From: Ascarosepion bandense
Lineage: Eukaryota; Mollusca; Cephalopoda; Sepiida; Sepiidae
Length of the DNA: 64,000 nt
Assembly: GCA_037127315.1 (NCBI GenBank)
Contig: JBBBDQ010001122.1
Coordinates: 4,468,501-4,532,500, forward strand
Reading direction: 5' to 3'
Numbering within the stretch: position 1 is the stretch's first letter; every line of letters begins with the position of its first letter. A program made the position numbers and the translations under genes. Below the pieces are notes generated by a model. That model saw only the letters and a list, made by a program, of their open reading frames with translations. It ran no database searches and was not told the origin of the DNA. Positions 31,217 to 42,648 of the stretch are shown piece after piece.

Positions 31217-31960
31217 GAGTTTGGGTTTAGTTTAGTTTAACAGCATATCAACCTCTGTGGGTTATTTAATGCCAAAAAGGTGTGGGGGGGGGGTAATTTT
31301 TTTTAATTATTCGGTTATAGTGAGAAGGTTGATTTAGTCTGATTTTAATGAAATTTTTTTGTTTTTATTTTAGAAAACTGAAAATGTCTTGTGGTTTTGT
31401 ATTCAAAAATGTTTTACTGAGAATTTTTTTTTCTTCAAAATTGTATTGTTGGTAATATTTTCCTTCAAAAATGTATATTTTTCTCTAAAAGTCTATTATG
31501 TATATATTTCTATAAAAGTATTTTTATACTTGCATAGTGTTTTGACTCCAGCTTGGGGGGGGGTTAACTATTTGCCCATAGCTGGGACCCTAACAGGTGC
31601 TACCAATCCGGGTCAGGGTGAACCTGAGAACAGCAATTAAGAGGTGGTTCCATGCTCCTCACAACCTCCCAATCAGAGGCTTTGCTGCCGGATGCAGTTT
31701 ACCGTCATGCCCAGGACCATCTACGATAATAGACATTTATGTGTGTATATATCCCTCCTATCACGCTTCTGGAGAGAAACAATAGCAAGGCAGCGTCAAT
31801 TCCGTTTCTCTTTACTACCACTTATTACACCTCTTGCTGTGTTTTGCTCTTTAACAGCCCCTTATTTATTTATTGGATCATTACTCATTGTTAAATGAGG
31901 AACCCAGTTCACCGATAACACAACTTTAAATTCGGAAACTTGAAAAATTAAAAAAAAAAA
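31217..31960 (-). mobile_element. Family P element, copy P5, extended form
   Basis: In reverse: tail (aacagcatatcaacctctgt) at 31238, AT-rich centre, C-run side (gggggggggttaactatttg), head ending in cgtcatgcccagg near 31715. It continues 240 bp further with the extension seen at P3 (gataatagacatt, tttgctctttaacagcccc, caccgataacacaac). P3 and P5 therefore represent a longer version of the family. Confidence 0.75.
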
Positions 31961-32510
31961 TTGATAGCCAGAACTTGTCCGTACTATTTAAGCAAACATC
32001 TTTAAAATATATAAGGATTGGTCTTAGGAAACACCACTTACTTTGGGAGAGTTTTCTGGGGTATGTAAAACGCTCAATGGTCTCAAATAACAAAGCCTTA
32101 GTAAAGGATTCTATCAAATAGCAAGTCAGGAAAACTGGAAAATAATAATTGTATTTCTTCACACTGCGTTTGCCTCGTCTTTTATCACCGGATAACACGT
32201 AGCCAAAAGATTTTACTGTTTTGAGCATTACTTCCGGTCATGTGACGTGTGGAATAAAATGGTCAGTATCAAATTATTCATTTGCGTCGACAAACAACTC
32301 CTCTGCAAAATACGAAAGAAATAGCACTTAATTATATAAGCATGCGGTTTTTCCCACCGACCCCTGAAGATCCTTAACATAAGAGCACTTCAGTGCAATG
32401 GTCGTTTTTTTTTTCTTCACTTTTAGAAGCGTGTGTATTCCTTACTAAACTTGAGTAATATAAATCTTGTGTTAAATATTCAAGAGATCGTTAAGCAAAT
32501 ATAGTAACTA
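31961..32510. other. No gene recognised
   Basis: A 100-residue minus frame (32228-31926) has no recognisable domain. The segment from about 31970 (tagccagaacttgtcc) repeats the one at about 30864. Confidence 0.4.
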
Positions 32511-32514
32511 TACT

Positions 32515-32937
32515 TGGTCCTGGGTATGACTGTAAACTGCATCCGGCAGCAAGGCCTCTGACTGGGACGTTGTGAAGAGCATGGAACAATTGGTGCTGTT
32601 CCCAGGTCCACTCTTACTCGGAGTTATAGCACCTGTTGGGGTCCTAGCTATGGGTAAATAGTTAACCCCCAAACCGGGTTCAAAACACTATGAAAGTATA
32701 AAAATAGACTTTTATAGAAATATATACATTTTGAGGGGAAAAATATTACCGGCAATGCATTTTTAATACAAAACTAGAAAATATCTTCAGTTTTCTAAAA
32801 TATTAAAAAAAAAATCATCAAAATCTGACTAAATCAAATTTCTCAATGTAACCGAACATTAAAAATATCTTAAACGCTTTTTTTCTGGCATTAAATAACC
32901 CACAGAGGTTGATAAGCCGTTAAGCAAAAGTCAAAGT
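32515..32937 (+). mobile_element. Family P element, copy P6
   Basis: Head gtatgactgtaaactgcatc, centre gggtaaatagttaaccccc, tail taacccacagaggttgataa. Confidence 0.8.
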
Positions 32938-33199
32938 AACTATACTATTATTATTTGACGTGTTTCTATTAATATTGACGTTTTCTTATTAGAACTTCAG
33001 GTATAGTATCTGCCCACACCCTGACCTCTTTTCAGTTTCTGATGGAGGAAGAATATAAGTGTTGTAATGGCGTCGTTGTGCGAATTAATAAAAATACGAA
33101 ACTGTAAGTCTCTCACGTAACTCTACATTTTATTCGACTCTGAACTTGGGTAGCCAGGGTATGTGTTTGCGACATTGGGCCATCATCTGAACGTTATCT

Positions 33200-33565
33200 T
33201 ACGAAGTGGTTTATGGCCACATCTCGTTAAACCACCGTTTCCTGTGCGATCACCGAAGTTATATAACGACGAGCCTGGTCAGTACCTAGATAGATGGTTG
33301 CTTGGGAATACCAGGCGCTGTAAGATTGGATGTGCGGTTGGTGTAATGAATAACGGCTCGGGATTTTTCCAGTCTCAATTGGGTTCGTTGTATTCACTTA
33401 CTCGCAAATACTTTTGGTAAATGTATGAGTCCACCTTTTCTCGAACCACAGCTATGGGTTAATTAGTAAGATTTGTATTACTAGAACTATTATCTAAAAA
33501 AAAAAATGAAATTGCGTAAAATATATTTAGATTTTGCCATTAAATACCCCACTAAAAACAACAAA
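33200..33565 (+). mobile_element. Composite 5S rRNA-tRNA SINE, copy 3
   Basis: The 5S part (about 33207-33326) is clear: gcgatcaccgaagtta, gagcctggtcagtaccta, tgggaataccaggcgctgta. The tRNA-like head (ggttggtgtaatgaataacg) follows at about 33337, then the body to gggttaattagtaagattt and a tail with gccattaaatacccc. Confidence 0.85.
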
Positions 33566-33725
33566 AAACAACTCTTACCAATTAGGTGGATATTGCTTCC
33601 TAACCCGTGGATCCCAGCTGATATTACGCAGGTGTACGCTCTCTACTTTAATCTTTGAATGAGGTTTCTTTTGAAGAATACCGAGTGCAAAATCAGTTCT
33701 GGGATGATCTGCGGTGAGCGACATT

Positions 33726-34205
33726 TTTTTTTTTTTTTTTTTTTTTTTTAATCATTTCACCCCGAGCAAGGCAGAAACGCCACTGATGTGCAGGGGGTTA
33801 CATAAATGTAGAAAGATTAATTAGAAAAGAGTGAGGAGTACAAGCTAGTTAGAAAGGAACAATAGAAAGCTGAGAAAGCGGGTGCAATGACAGATACATG
33901 GGCGGAGAGAACGAAGATTATACAGGGGAGGGGAGAGAGCTAGAGTCCAGTGGTTAGTAGGTGAGTATTAACTTTGCTTTTAAATTTCTGGAGGTCGTAG
34001 CCGTCAGGAAAGCAAGAATACGGGAGTGAGTTCCACAGGCGGGAAGTGCGAGAGAGGAAGCTGCAGGAGTAGAATTGTCGTCTGCGTTTGGCTAACCTGA
34101 CTGTGAATGGGTGGGACCCAGTTGCCAGTCTGGTTGCACGGGTAAACACCTGTTGAGGAGGCATCAGCGACTTAAGCTCATCCGAGCAGAAGCCATGAAA
34201 GTATT
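33726..34205 (-). mobile_element. Jockey-type LINE 3' end with poly-A tail
   Basis: The minus frame 34164-33940 encodes TRATRLATGSHPFTV, SRTSRLWNSLPYSCFPDGYD and KSKVNTHLL. The 3' UTR follows and the T-run 33726-33749 is the poly-A tail. The ORF end is intact over this part; 5' truncated near 34205. Confidence 0.85.
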
Positions 34206-34599
34206 TAATTGGAAAGAGATGTGAGAAAAGAAATGTGAAAAATTAAAGGTAGGAATTTAGCAAACCAGACTAAGCAAGAAAATTGGGAAATAGATGGAGA
34301 CAAAAAAAAAAACATGAAGTTGCTGACTGGATATAGAGCGAAAGGCAAGTAGAAGGAAAAGCTTAAAAATCTTGCTTCATTCATATTCTTCATAGAGTTA
34401 AGTCAAAATTAAATGAGACTGCAGTAGAAAATGTCACTTTATTTTTACTATACGAAACTTGTGTTTTGATAACATTTCGACGGGGAAAATGAACTGTCAT
34501 CGAAGACTGAATAGGATAAGGTAGAAAATGAAGTTTTCAACACCTGCTAAATTTCTTCATAGATTTTTATCCACACACACACACACACACACACACAGA
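34206..34599. other. No gene; (CA)n tract
   Basis: A (CA)n run lies at 34572-34597, directly before the mariner terminus. Otherwise nothing recognised. Confidence 0.5.
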
Positions 34600-34602
34600 G
34601 GG

Positions 34603-34938
34603 TGCGATGAATGAATTGTCATCTGAATGACGCAGAAATGAAGGCAATGCAGACATTTCATTTTATCAGATATATTTATTAAATTACACAAATATGTCTT
34701 GTATTATTATACAGTAAATTTATTCAATAAAATCGCCATTGGCTTCAACCATGGACTCCAGACGATTTCCGAATTTTCTGCATCTTTTATGGGTGGCCTT
34801 CTTGTTTAAGTTGGTGAATGCTGCCATAATCCTTGCCTTCAGTTTATCTTTGGTCTTGCAAAGAGTTTTGTTCTGTCGCTTAACCGCCCCCCACATATAA
34901 TAATCAAGGGGGTTGCAGTCTGCGGAGTTATTACACAC
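34603..34938 (-). mobile_element. Mariner transposase C-terminus, left half of palindrome
   Basis: The minus frame encodes SADCNPLDYYMWGAVKRQ (third catalytic aspartate region), ARIMAAFTNLNKKA and ends VEANGDFIE-stop at 34720. The terminal inverted repeat lies at about 34603-34640 (gggtgcgatgaatgaattgt). It is of the same family as 24140-24942, with a better-preserved C-terminus. The rest of the transposase is missing. Confidence 0.85.
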
Positions 34939-34974
34939 ATATACTCCGGAAAAGAAAAAAAAAGTGGGGAAATC

Positions 34975-35045
34975 TTGCCCAATACGTTTCGTCCTCTGAT
35001 GGACCTTATCAAGGTAAACGTCAGAATTTGCAGCATAAAACTTTA
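34975..35045 (-). ncRNA. Hammerhead-like relic
   Basis: On the minus strand TTGATAA, then GTCC-ATCAGA-GGAC as a 4-bp stem II, then GAAACG. The mirrored plus copy at about 35210-35250 has TTGATAA...GAAAC with a pairing stem I (GCC/GGC). Core changes (TTGATAA for CTGATGA) suggest both are inactive. Confidence 0.4.
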
Positions 35046-35299
35046 ATATTAAAAGTAAAAGGGTTGTTAGATTTTTTTTTTTTTAAATTTGAGAAACACT
35101 GATGAATATTCCTCAAAATATGTAAATTATGTAGGACGCTAAGAGACAAATTTTAACGTGTAATAAACAAAAGTCAGTACAGCATAATGTTTTTTTGTTT
35201 TTTAACATTTGCCTTGATAAAGTCAGAGAAGGAAACACGTCGGCTAAGATAACTTTTCCTTTTGTGTATGGAAGTTATATGGGGAGCACAGTTGACCCA

Positions 35300-35462
35300 A
35301 AAACTTTCAAAGTCATCTAGAGGCCGTGGTTGAAGGCTGATGATTTTATTGAATAAATTTGCTCTTTAGAATTCCAAGATATTTTTCTGTAATTTTGATA
35401 AATATATCTGTTAAAATAAGACGTCTGTGTTCTTTTCCATTTTTGCGTCATTTAGACGATCT
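35300..35462 (+). mobile_element. Mariner 3' end, right half of palindrome
   Basis: Matches the last codons and 3' part of the mariner family (gaggccgtggttgaaggc, gattttattgaataaatttg, aaatatatctgttaaaat, gcgtcatttagacgat). It ends before the very terminus. Confidence 0.8.
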
Positions 35463-35474
35463 CTCTCTCTTTCA

Positions 35475-35478
35475 TATA

Positions 35479-35519
<41 letters not shown>

Positions 35520-36295
35520 AATCCAACAGATTTTATAATTTTAAACGTTAATCCTTTAGCAGCTACTCGTATGACGCTCAGTTTATTTATTCATTTTCGT
35601 CTACCCGCCTAACTAGTGCAGAAACATTACGGAGAACACTTATTTGTATTTAATAAGATTAATCAAATATTAAAGTCGGTAGATGAAAATAAATATACTG
35701 TTTTAATAAATAAACGGAACGTTTGCTCAAATACGACTATCCATTAAGAAATAACGTTTAAAATTATATATATGCACATATACACACACTATTCAATTCA
35801 CCTATGTAAGTCTAAACTGTCTGCTCCATTTATACTGGATGCTAAAATTGACACTTAACCGCCCCACTCCAATGAAGGCTTCATTCAACTTGAAATTTAA
35901 TGACATATATAAAGGAAGCCATTGACGAGATACCTGATAACGACTACAGACACTCGATTAAACTTTTTTTCTCTCCACTGAAGATTTTAGCTGCGCACCA
36001 ATAAACAGTCAACAATTTACCCTGTCGCTTTGCTTGATTGTCAATGCCCTAGTTCGGCAGGCAACTATTATCTCTGTAAAGATACCTTGAATTACAACTC
36101 TTATTACAAATTTTACACTGTTGGTGGCGGGAGGAGATTTTTTTTTTTTTGTATACTAAACAACTTTTAGAAGCCATTCTGCGTGTGCAATGTATGATGT
36201 TTTTTTTTTTTTTTTTTTTTTTTTAATCGCTGTTTGTCTTCCGATGAACTAAAATTATATTCACCGTTCCGTTTGTCTGTTTTCCTATCCTGATT
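35475..36295. other. (TA)n then no recognisable gene
   Basis: (TA)n spans 35475-35515 and T-runs lie near 36140 and 36201-36224. No coding or repeat signature otherwise. Confidence 0.5.
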
Positions 36296-36299
36296 TTTG

Positions 36300-36530
36300 A
36301 AGATAAAGAGACCACTAGCCATAGAAGGGCATTCCTTAGAAAAGCATTTCCCAAACCATTGGTGGGTCTCAAGCGGAATGTTAGCGAGTCGTAAAAAGTT
36401 ACACTAGAATTTCGCATTAGCTTCGATTAAACACGATCTGTTGAGATCGTTCAAGACGAGCTTTCATTAACAGGCTATTGCTGGATCAAGCAGTATATTT
36501 TGACGAGCTTTACAAATCAGTTGGTCATGC
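36300..36530 (+). mobile_element. hAT-like non-autonomous element, fragment
   Basis: Contains agcatttcccaaaccattgg and gagatcgttcaagacg. The same sequence occurs in reverse at about 37430-37610 (gatctcgacagata, tttgggaaatgctg). The ttcccaaac...tgggt motif resembles hAT ends. Confidence 0.5.
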
Positions 36531-36594
36531 TCCCAGTTTAATCATTCGTCATCGTAAAAAGGAAATAAATTTTTACCTTATTCATTTCAATAAT

Positions 36595-37055
36595 TAGCAG
36601 TATAGCCCGGCGTTGGTCGAGTGTATTGAAAGCTTTAAAACTAATCTATGGTCCTGGAGCTCGGACTCAGCTTAAAGAATATTTGTGTAAAGAATCGGAT
36701 AAAAATTGTGGATTTGTATAAAGGACAGATAAACACACAAACATCTTGCCTTTTTTATTTATATATATATATATATTCGATTTTCAGCACTATTGTAAGA
36801 ACTGCAACCTTGAAACTTCTGAATATCGTTTCTGATGTCTTTGTCTATGAGTGTATCAAATTTGATTAAAATCGGACCACTCCTATAACCCGATTTTTTC
36901 GATTTTCGATGTTTATCGGGGATACCTCGACACAAAACCTAGCTAAGAACACTCGCAGACGCTTATAGTACAACTGTGTAAAATTTCAAGAAAATTGGTT
37001 CAGCCGTTTCGGAGTCTATACACACAGTTTCATTTATAAATAAGTTTCGATTTAG
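36595..37055 (+). mobile_element. Family Q element, copy Q3, internally deleted
   Basis: Left end agcagtatagcccggcgttg, right end catttataaataagtttc. About 250 bp of the interior is missing compared with Q1 and Q2. Confidence 0.8.
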
Positions 37056-37129
37056 ATTAGATATTTTTATTTTTATGTTCTTTCATGTTTTTACCCAGTA
37101 AATTTGAGTGGGTCGGCATAAGCTGTAGT

Positions 37130-37640
37130 CATGAACAGTGGGTCGCGGCTCTAAAATGTTTGGGAACCCCCATCTTAGACCAATGGCCATAGAAGAGTAT
37201 AATTTAGACCAATGTTTGTAAATCCCATGGTGTATCCTAGCAGTAAAGATCTTCCTGTAGAGGCGGGGCTAAAGCATGAGGATCATCCGAACATTTACGA
37301 TGGAAATAGCAATAGAACTACGATGAGTTCTTCGACGTTGCATAGATGGCAACAAAGATGAGGGCAATAGTTCGAATAATGCAAATACTACCTCATCTAA
37401 GAAATATAGACAAATCCCTGATTTGTTAAACTCGTCAAAACTACATACTGCTTGATACAACAGCAGCTTGGCAATGAAAGCTCGAGTCTTAAACGATCTC
37501 GACAGATAGCGTTTAATCGAAGCTAATGCGTGATTCGTGAACCGCTTGAGATCCACCAGTGAGTTGCAACCCATAGTTTGGGAAATGCTGTTCTAAGGGA
37601 TACCCTTCTATGGCCATTGGTCTAAGATTGATCTATGAAA
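37130..37640. mobile_element. hAT-like element with flanking inverted repeats and a Penelope-like segment
   Basis: tcttagaccaatggccatag at 37174 and its inverse near 37600-37627 delimit about 450 bp. Inside, 37335-37420 (ggcaacaaagatgaggg, acctcatctaagaaatatag) matches the segment next to the hammerhead relics at 10750-10860 and 44880-44930. 37430-37610 matches 36300-36530 in reverse. Confidence 0.55.
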
Positions 37641-38395
37641 TAAGTCTTAGGACCAGTGGTCTATAACAGCGATCGGCAACCTTTTGGAGAGAGCGGGTCA
37701 GGTAGCTATGCATTATCTTGGAAAAGTGCCCTACTTATTGCAACTTGAAGTTTCCTAGCAATCGTTCATCTAGGTCTTGACTAATCTCGATGTTTCTTAA
37801 ATTTGGTGATTATATGTTGATTGTTCGGGAACCAGTGTTTCAATGTGATGTGGTCGTTAACATTCTGTATGATGAGCTATACATTTAATCTGAATCCGTG
37901 TCCTGATAAATTGGATGAGCTTAAAAGCCGTAGCGACACAAGAAAATAACTTGGAAGTTCTATAAACTCACTAATTTGCTTTGCATTCCTCAAATTTAGT
38001 TAGCCCATTCTTTTATGTATCTTCCATCAGGTCTCGTTCATCAGATGTTTCCTCTTGGGTGTGGCTAATATGAAAGTAGTTTCGATGATATTATTGAATC
38101 TTCCCTATCCAAACAAATCTTAGCTGCAAGAAGTTTCTTTGTGATTGATATTATTGCAGGATGAGTTACTAAAAAACAAAAGGTAGAAAATGGGCGTTTT
38201 AATAAGCGAAATGGGCATTATAATATATATGTAATATATATGTAATACATATATATTAAATATATTATATATTATATATTATATTATATATTATATATTA
38301 TATTATATTATATATTATATTATATTATATATATATATATATTATATAATATATATTATATAATATATATTATATAATATATATTATATATAATA
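37641..38395. other. Unannotated sequence and AT-palindromic tract
   Basis: A possible hAT end, cagcgatcggcaacctttt, is at 37668. 38216-38395 is made only of A and T in ATATTATA-like units and could form cruciforms. No gene recognised. Confidence 0.5.
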
Positions 38396-38685
38396 ATAAT
38401 AAAACCGACTCTGTACGTATTCTAATCTTAAAATGTTACACAAGTAATTTTTAAAGACCACGAATAACCAGCAGAATCTAACTCCGTTATTGTCCTCGGC
38501 TATAGAGCTTTGGACAAAGAGGGGAAAAAAAGAAAGAAAGCTGCGTAGGACCGACAATACATACAGTTCTTCACAGCAAAGAAAAAAAACCCTCAAACGG
38601 AACGAACCACAAGGAAAGAAAAGTGCTCGATACTAAACTAACCAAAAAGTGTTAACAAAAGGCAGTTACGCAGAGCAAAAACACA

Positions 38686-38784
38686 CGAAAAAAATCGCAA
38701 GATCGCCAAGACCTACCGCGGTTTCGCACAACGGCTCGTTGTGCGAAACCGCGGTAGGTCTTGGCGATCTTGCGATTTTTTTCG
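38686..38784. repeat. Perfect 48-bp inverted repeat with 3-base loop
   Basis: Left arm 38686-38733 and right arm 38737-38784 are exact reverse complements around gct. The arms are GC-moderate and contain gacctaccgcggtttcgc. No mismatches in 48 bp. Confidence 0.95.
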
Positions 38785-38789
38785 TATAT

Positions 38790-39620
38790 ATATATATATA
38801 TCTTAAGGTGCATCTATTTAAAAAAATCGGCTGAGAGTTTTAACTCTTACCTTTCTCTCAATGTTCTTCTAATTGAATCAAATTTAAATCTATTCTGAAA
38901 ATATTTCTTCAAGGGAAATGAAAACTGGTCTAATAACTAATAATAGTGTATTTTATCTCTCACACGGAGTAAGCCTTTGTGTCTTAGTGGCTCTATTGCC
39001 TTGTTTTAAGTAAAATGATTAAAAAATCACATTTAAGTTTATTTTAATTATTTCGAGTCCAGCCCAGAAACTAGCTGGCAATTAATATAATCTCATTGTC
39101 GTTTCAATTTTCACTTCTGTCAATCCTTTTACGTATCTTCTTGATCTACTCCTTTTTTTTTTTTCAATCTTTGTTATTCATTTGGGTTTTTATTAATGTT
39201 ACAGATTGTAGAGAACGAATAATGCGGCGCTGAAATCCAAAAGTGTATTAGGATAACAAAAATGCCTTCTAAAAGTTAAGCTATGTATTAACAAGAAAAT
39301 ATCTTTAAAAATAAAATATGAAGTTATGTAATTTATAATGACAGTGAATGATAGAAAATGTCTTCACATGTGGTGAAGAGACATGAAGCAACAAAACTTT
39401 CGTTCTACAACAGGATGATGAGAATACTGTGAACTGAACCCGTGAGCAACGTTGTTTTACAGAAAATTGAAACAGAAGATACAAATACTTATCTGAATGA
39501 TTTGACATTCACCGGACATATTGAAAGCAACAGGGATTAAGGAGAGACAGCAAAATGTCAAAATTACCAAAATCTATAAAAATATTTTTTCTTTGTCTGT
39601 CTCTGTCTGCGCGCGAGAGA
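38790..39620. other. No recognisable feature
   Basis: AT-rich, short frames only. Confidence 0.5.
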
Positions 39621-39627
39621 AAAAAAA

Positions 39628-40077
39628 ACTATCGGGACTTATGTTATAAAATAAAATAAAAAGTACAGTCCCTATTAATTCCGCACTTAATCTCCTTCGA
39701 AGTAGCCCCCTTCCAAAGCCACGTCACTTCCATTGATGGAAGCATTACCGGATTCTCTTGGATTTTCCCAGAATTTTGAAACCTTGTTCCTTTCAAGTGA
39801 GATTTGATTTTTGTAGAAGAAAGTCGCAACGGAGGAAAGCTGGATATAAAGACGTTGTCGAACCTGGAGAACGCTTTCTTGGTTTAAAATTGCAGCATAA
39901 GCCACCATCACTGTAGTGTAGGGAGACAACCACACTCTACACATTTTCCTTCTAGGTACTGTTATAAAAAGCGGAAGTGAGTGAGAAAGATATAACTTAG
40001 TGCGCATGGTCAATCTGTGTCAAGTGGCTTAACTCGGCGTACTTTAGCTTCGTTACCATAGCAACAGTCCCGATAAT
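39628..40077 (-). mobile_element. Internally deleted mariner-like element, about 450 bp
   Basis: Short inverted ends actatcgggact (39628) and agtcccgataat (40066-40077). On the minus strand a frame ends DVALEGGYFEGD-stop at 39687, like the last residues of some mariner-type transposases. The catalytic core is absent. The 108-residue frame from 40013 probably includes non-coding terminal sequence. Confidence 0.5.
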
Positions 40078-40128
40078 TTTTATCAGGCTCGTATATAGAA
40101 AGAGAGAAAATATATATGTGTGTGTTTG

Positions 40129-40171
40129 TTTGTAACCCTGGGTTTCACGCTTTTGCGATCGTCAGACAAAA
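40129..40171 (-). ncRNA. Hammerhead-like ribozyme, separate family
   Basis: On the minus strand: stem I TTTGT (40170-40166), CTGACGA (40165-40159), stem II CGC-AAAA-GCG flanked by a U-U mismatch, GAA then A15.1 (40146-40143), stem III ACCC-A-GGGT (40143-40135), U17 at 40134 as cleavage nucleotide, stem I partner ACAAA (40133-40129). Every conserved position is present; the weak points are the short stem I and the mismatch at the base of stem II. It sits in otherwise unassigned sequence. Confidence 0.6.
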
Positions 40172-40179
40172 TGACCAAT

Positions 40180-40353
40180 TTTTTTTTTAAAAAATTGGTT
40201 ATATTCGTGTATTTTTGTGAAAGTGGGGGGGGATCTGTCGTCACGACAGACACACATACATACATTTTTACACCCATCAACGCGCGCAAGGACACACGCG
40301 CGTTCGGTCACTGAGGCTTGCATAAACATACACATGCGAATCGTGCGGGGTTC

Positions 40354-40417
<64 letters not shown>

Positions 40418-40715
40418 CACACTCATTCAGTTGGCATATTCGAATGATGTGTCGCGATGTCAACGCGCGAATAGTTGGCGATTTCTCGTACGTACATATG
40501 TACTTTTGATGGGTTCTGTGCGAAACTATGGTAGTTAAGAATTGCTATTTTATTTAAGACTGTATTATTTTTTTGTTTTTAAGTCGTTTATTGGCTTGTT
40601 TTATTATTTTTTGTGGTTGCGTATATTCACATGGTGGAAATTCTAATTTGTAATGCTTGTTTGTTTGTGTGTGTGTGTCCTTGCGCGCGTTGATGGGTGT
40701 ACAAATGTGTGTGCG

Positions 40716-40752
<37 letters not shown>

Positions 40753-40795
40753 ATCTGTAACGAATAATTCATATAAGATTTCTAGATACATTTTT
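40180..40795. other. Microsatellites and unassigned sequence
   Basis: (TA)n at 40356-40412 and 40717-40745; the segment cccatcaacgcgcgcaagg near 40273 recurs in reverse near 40680-40700, giving a loose inverted repeat around the TA tract. No gene. Confidence 0.55.
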
Positions 40796-41089
40796 ATCTA
40801 AACTTATTTATAAATGGAACTTTGTGTGTGTCCGTCCGTTACCTATAGACTCCGAAACGGCTGAACCGATTTTCTTAATGTTATACAGTTATATTATAAG
40901 CGTCTGCGAGTGTTCTTAGCTAGGTTTTGTGTCGAGGTACCCCCCCGATAAATATCGAAAATCGAAAAAATCGGGTTAGAAAAAGAGTGGTCCGATTTTA
41001 ATTAAATTTGATACACTCATAGACAAAGACATAAGAAACAATATTCAGAAGTTTCAAGGTTACAGTTCTTACAATAGTGCAGAAAATCG

Positions 41090-41147
<58 letters not shown>

Positions 41148-41516
41148 CAAGATGTTTGTGTGTCTGTTTATCTGCCTGTATATTTGTATTTTTTTCAGCC
41201 CTTTTATTTTAGTTTTTTCTTCGGATTTGGCTCTAAGTAGGTATAATTGTAGTTCTTAGTCTCAGCCATGATACCATTTACTCAGAGGACTTATTTAGCC
41301 TTCAAAATTCAGTTTACGACGAAAAATACTTATACAGGAAATCAAAATTTGACTTACATCCATTCATTTTTCTTTCAGTCTACGGTTTCGCTTTAACTGG
41401 AAACAACTATTGCTTTTTAGTCTTTCGTGCCAACGACCAAAGAATCTGAGCTCCAGGACCATGGATTAGTTTTAAAGTTTTCATTACACCCGAGCAACGC
41501 CGGGCTATACTGCTAG
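40796..41516 (-). mobile_element. Family Q element, copy Q4
   Basis: Reverse orientation from aaacttatttataaatgg to gagcaacgccgggctatact. Internal (TA)n at 41097-41144. Confidence 0.8.
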
Positions 41517-41599
41517 TTTAGTAATAAATGCATCATTAGTCATTTAGTTATCATGTTTTATAATATGAGAAATAAAATGTTAATGCGTCAACTCTACTC

Positions 41600-42545
41600 T
41601 GGTTTGCAATCAGATCCCAAGTAGGCATATACGCTGAAGACATTACGGTTTACTCTCTCGTCGATCAAAAATATGCCGAGGCTGACAAAGCAAACTTCGC
41701 TACTGAGCTTGGAAAGGACCTCCAATCCGTGGTGGACTGGGGTAAGAAATGGCTCGTGAATTTTAATGCTTCCAAATCGAAGCTCCTGTCTATTAACCAT
41801 CACAAACAATCGCTCCTACCCCCATTAGCATGGATCAAGCTAGTCTCCCTTGAAAGCAAAACAATGCGCCTCCTCGGATTAACTCTCACAAGACTTCAAG
41901 TAGAATGTATTGAGTCCATAGCTAAATCCGCTGCTAAGAAGGTCTGTTCTCTGTGTAAGGCCAGGAAATTTTTCTCATCTGAAACCATCCTGCAGATATA
42001 TAAATCCACCATCCGCCCGTGCATTGAATACTGCTGCCATATCTGGTCGGGTGCCCTTGCTATCCACCTACAGGTCCTTGACAAAATCCAATAGTGAATC
42101 TGTAATGTGATGGATCCCGACTTGGCAGGTCGGATACAGTCACTTTTTCACCGGCGCAATGTGGATTCCCTGTGTCTCTTGTATAAATACTTTCACAGCT
42201 CCTGTTCCGATGAAGTTAGCTCACTGGTGCCCCCTATATATGAATATTTATTCGAGCCGCAAGATTAGCAACTAGGTCCCACCCTTTTACTGTGAAGCTT
42301 ATAATATGTAAACTAAATTCTACTCCATCAGCTTCTTTTCTCGCACTTTCTGCCTTTCGTTTACTTGCTTCCCCGACAGCTACAATCGCCAAGAATTTAA
42401 ATGTAAAGTCAGTCATCTCCTATCTCACTGAATTGCGTCCTCACCCTTCTCTTACCCACACCTCCTATAACCTGTCACTCTTTGTCATAACTTTCCTCCT
42501 ATGTAACCACCTGCACACCAGTGGCAGTAAACTGCCTTGCTTGGA
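41600..42545 (+). mobile_element. Jockey-type LINE, from RT catalytic motif to 3' UTR
   Basis: The best LINE remnant here. The frame opens near 41612 with YAEDITVYSL, the catalytic YADD box with the first aspartate changed to glutamate. It continues through VDWGKKWLVNFNASKSKLLS, RLLGLTL, IYKSTIRPCIEYCCHIWSGA and stops at 42094. The C-terminal part follows with frame breaks (RNVDSLCLLYKYFH-like and the YNRQEFKCKV-like end near 42400), then the 3' UTR. Dead through the RT mutation and stops. Confidence 0.85.
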
Positions 42546-42589
42546 GTGATATGATTATTTAAAAAATTCTATGCTATTATAATGTTGAT

Positions 42590-42648
42590 ATGAAGTGGGG
42601 GATCAATTCTACATTACAATCGATATATAAACTGATCTCTCACTTTAT
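42590..42648. mobile_element. 58-bp palindromic mini-MITE, copy M3
   Basis: Ends agtgggggatcaatt and actgatctctcact. It again sits between two LINE 3' UTR copies, as at 7563-7619. Confidence 0.75.

Larger units (their letters stand above)
34600..35462. repeat. 860-bp inverted duplication of a mariner/Penelope-like composite
   Basis: The left half (minus) contains mariner 3' end (34603-34935) then a hammerhead-like unit (about 34940-35045). The right half (plus) contains the same hammerhead-like unit (about 35175-35290) and mariner 3' end (35300-35462). The order is mirrored about a centre near 35100. The halves are diverged, so the duplication is not recent. Confidence 0.65.
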
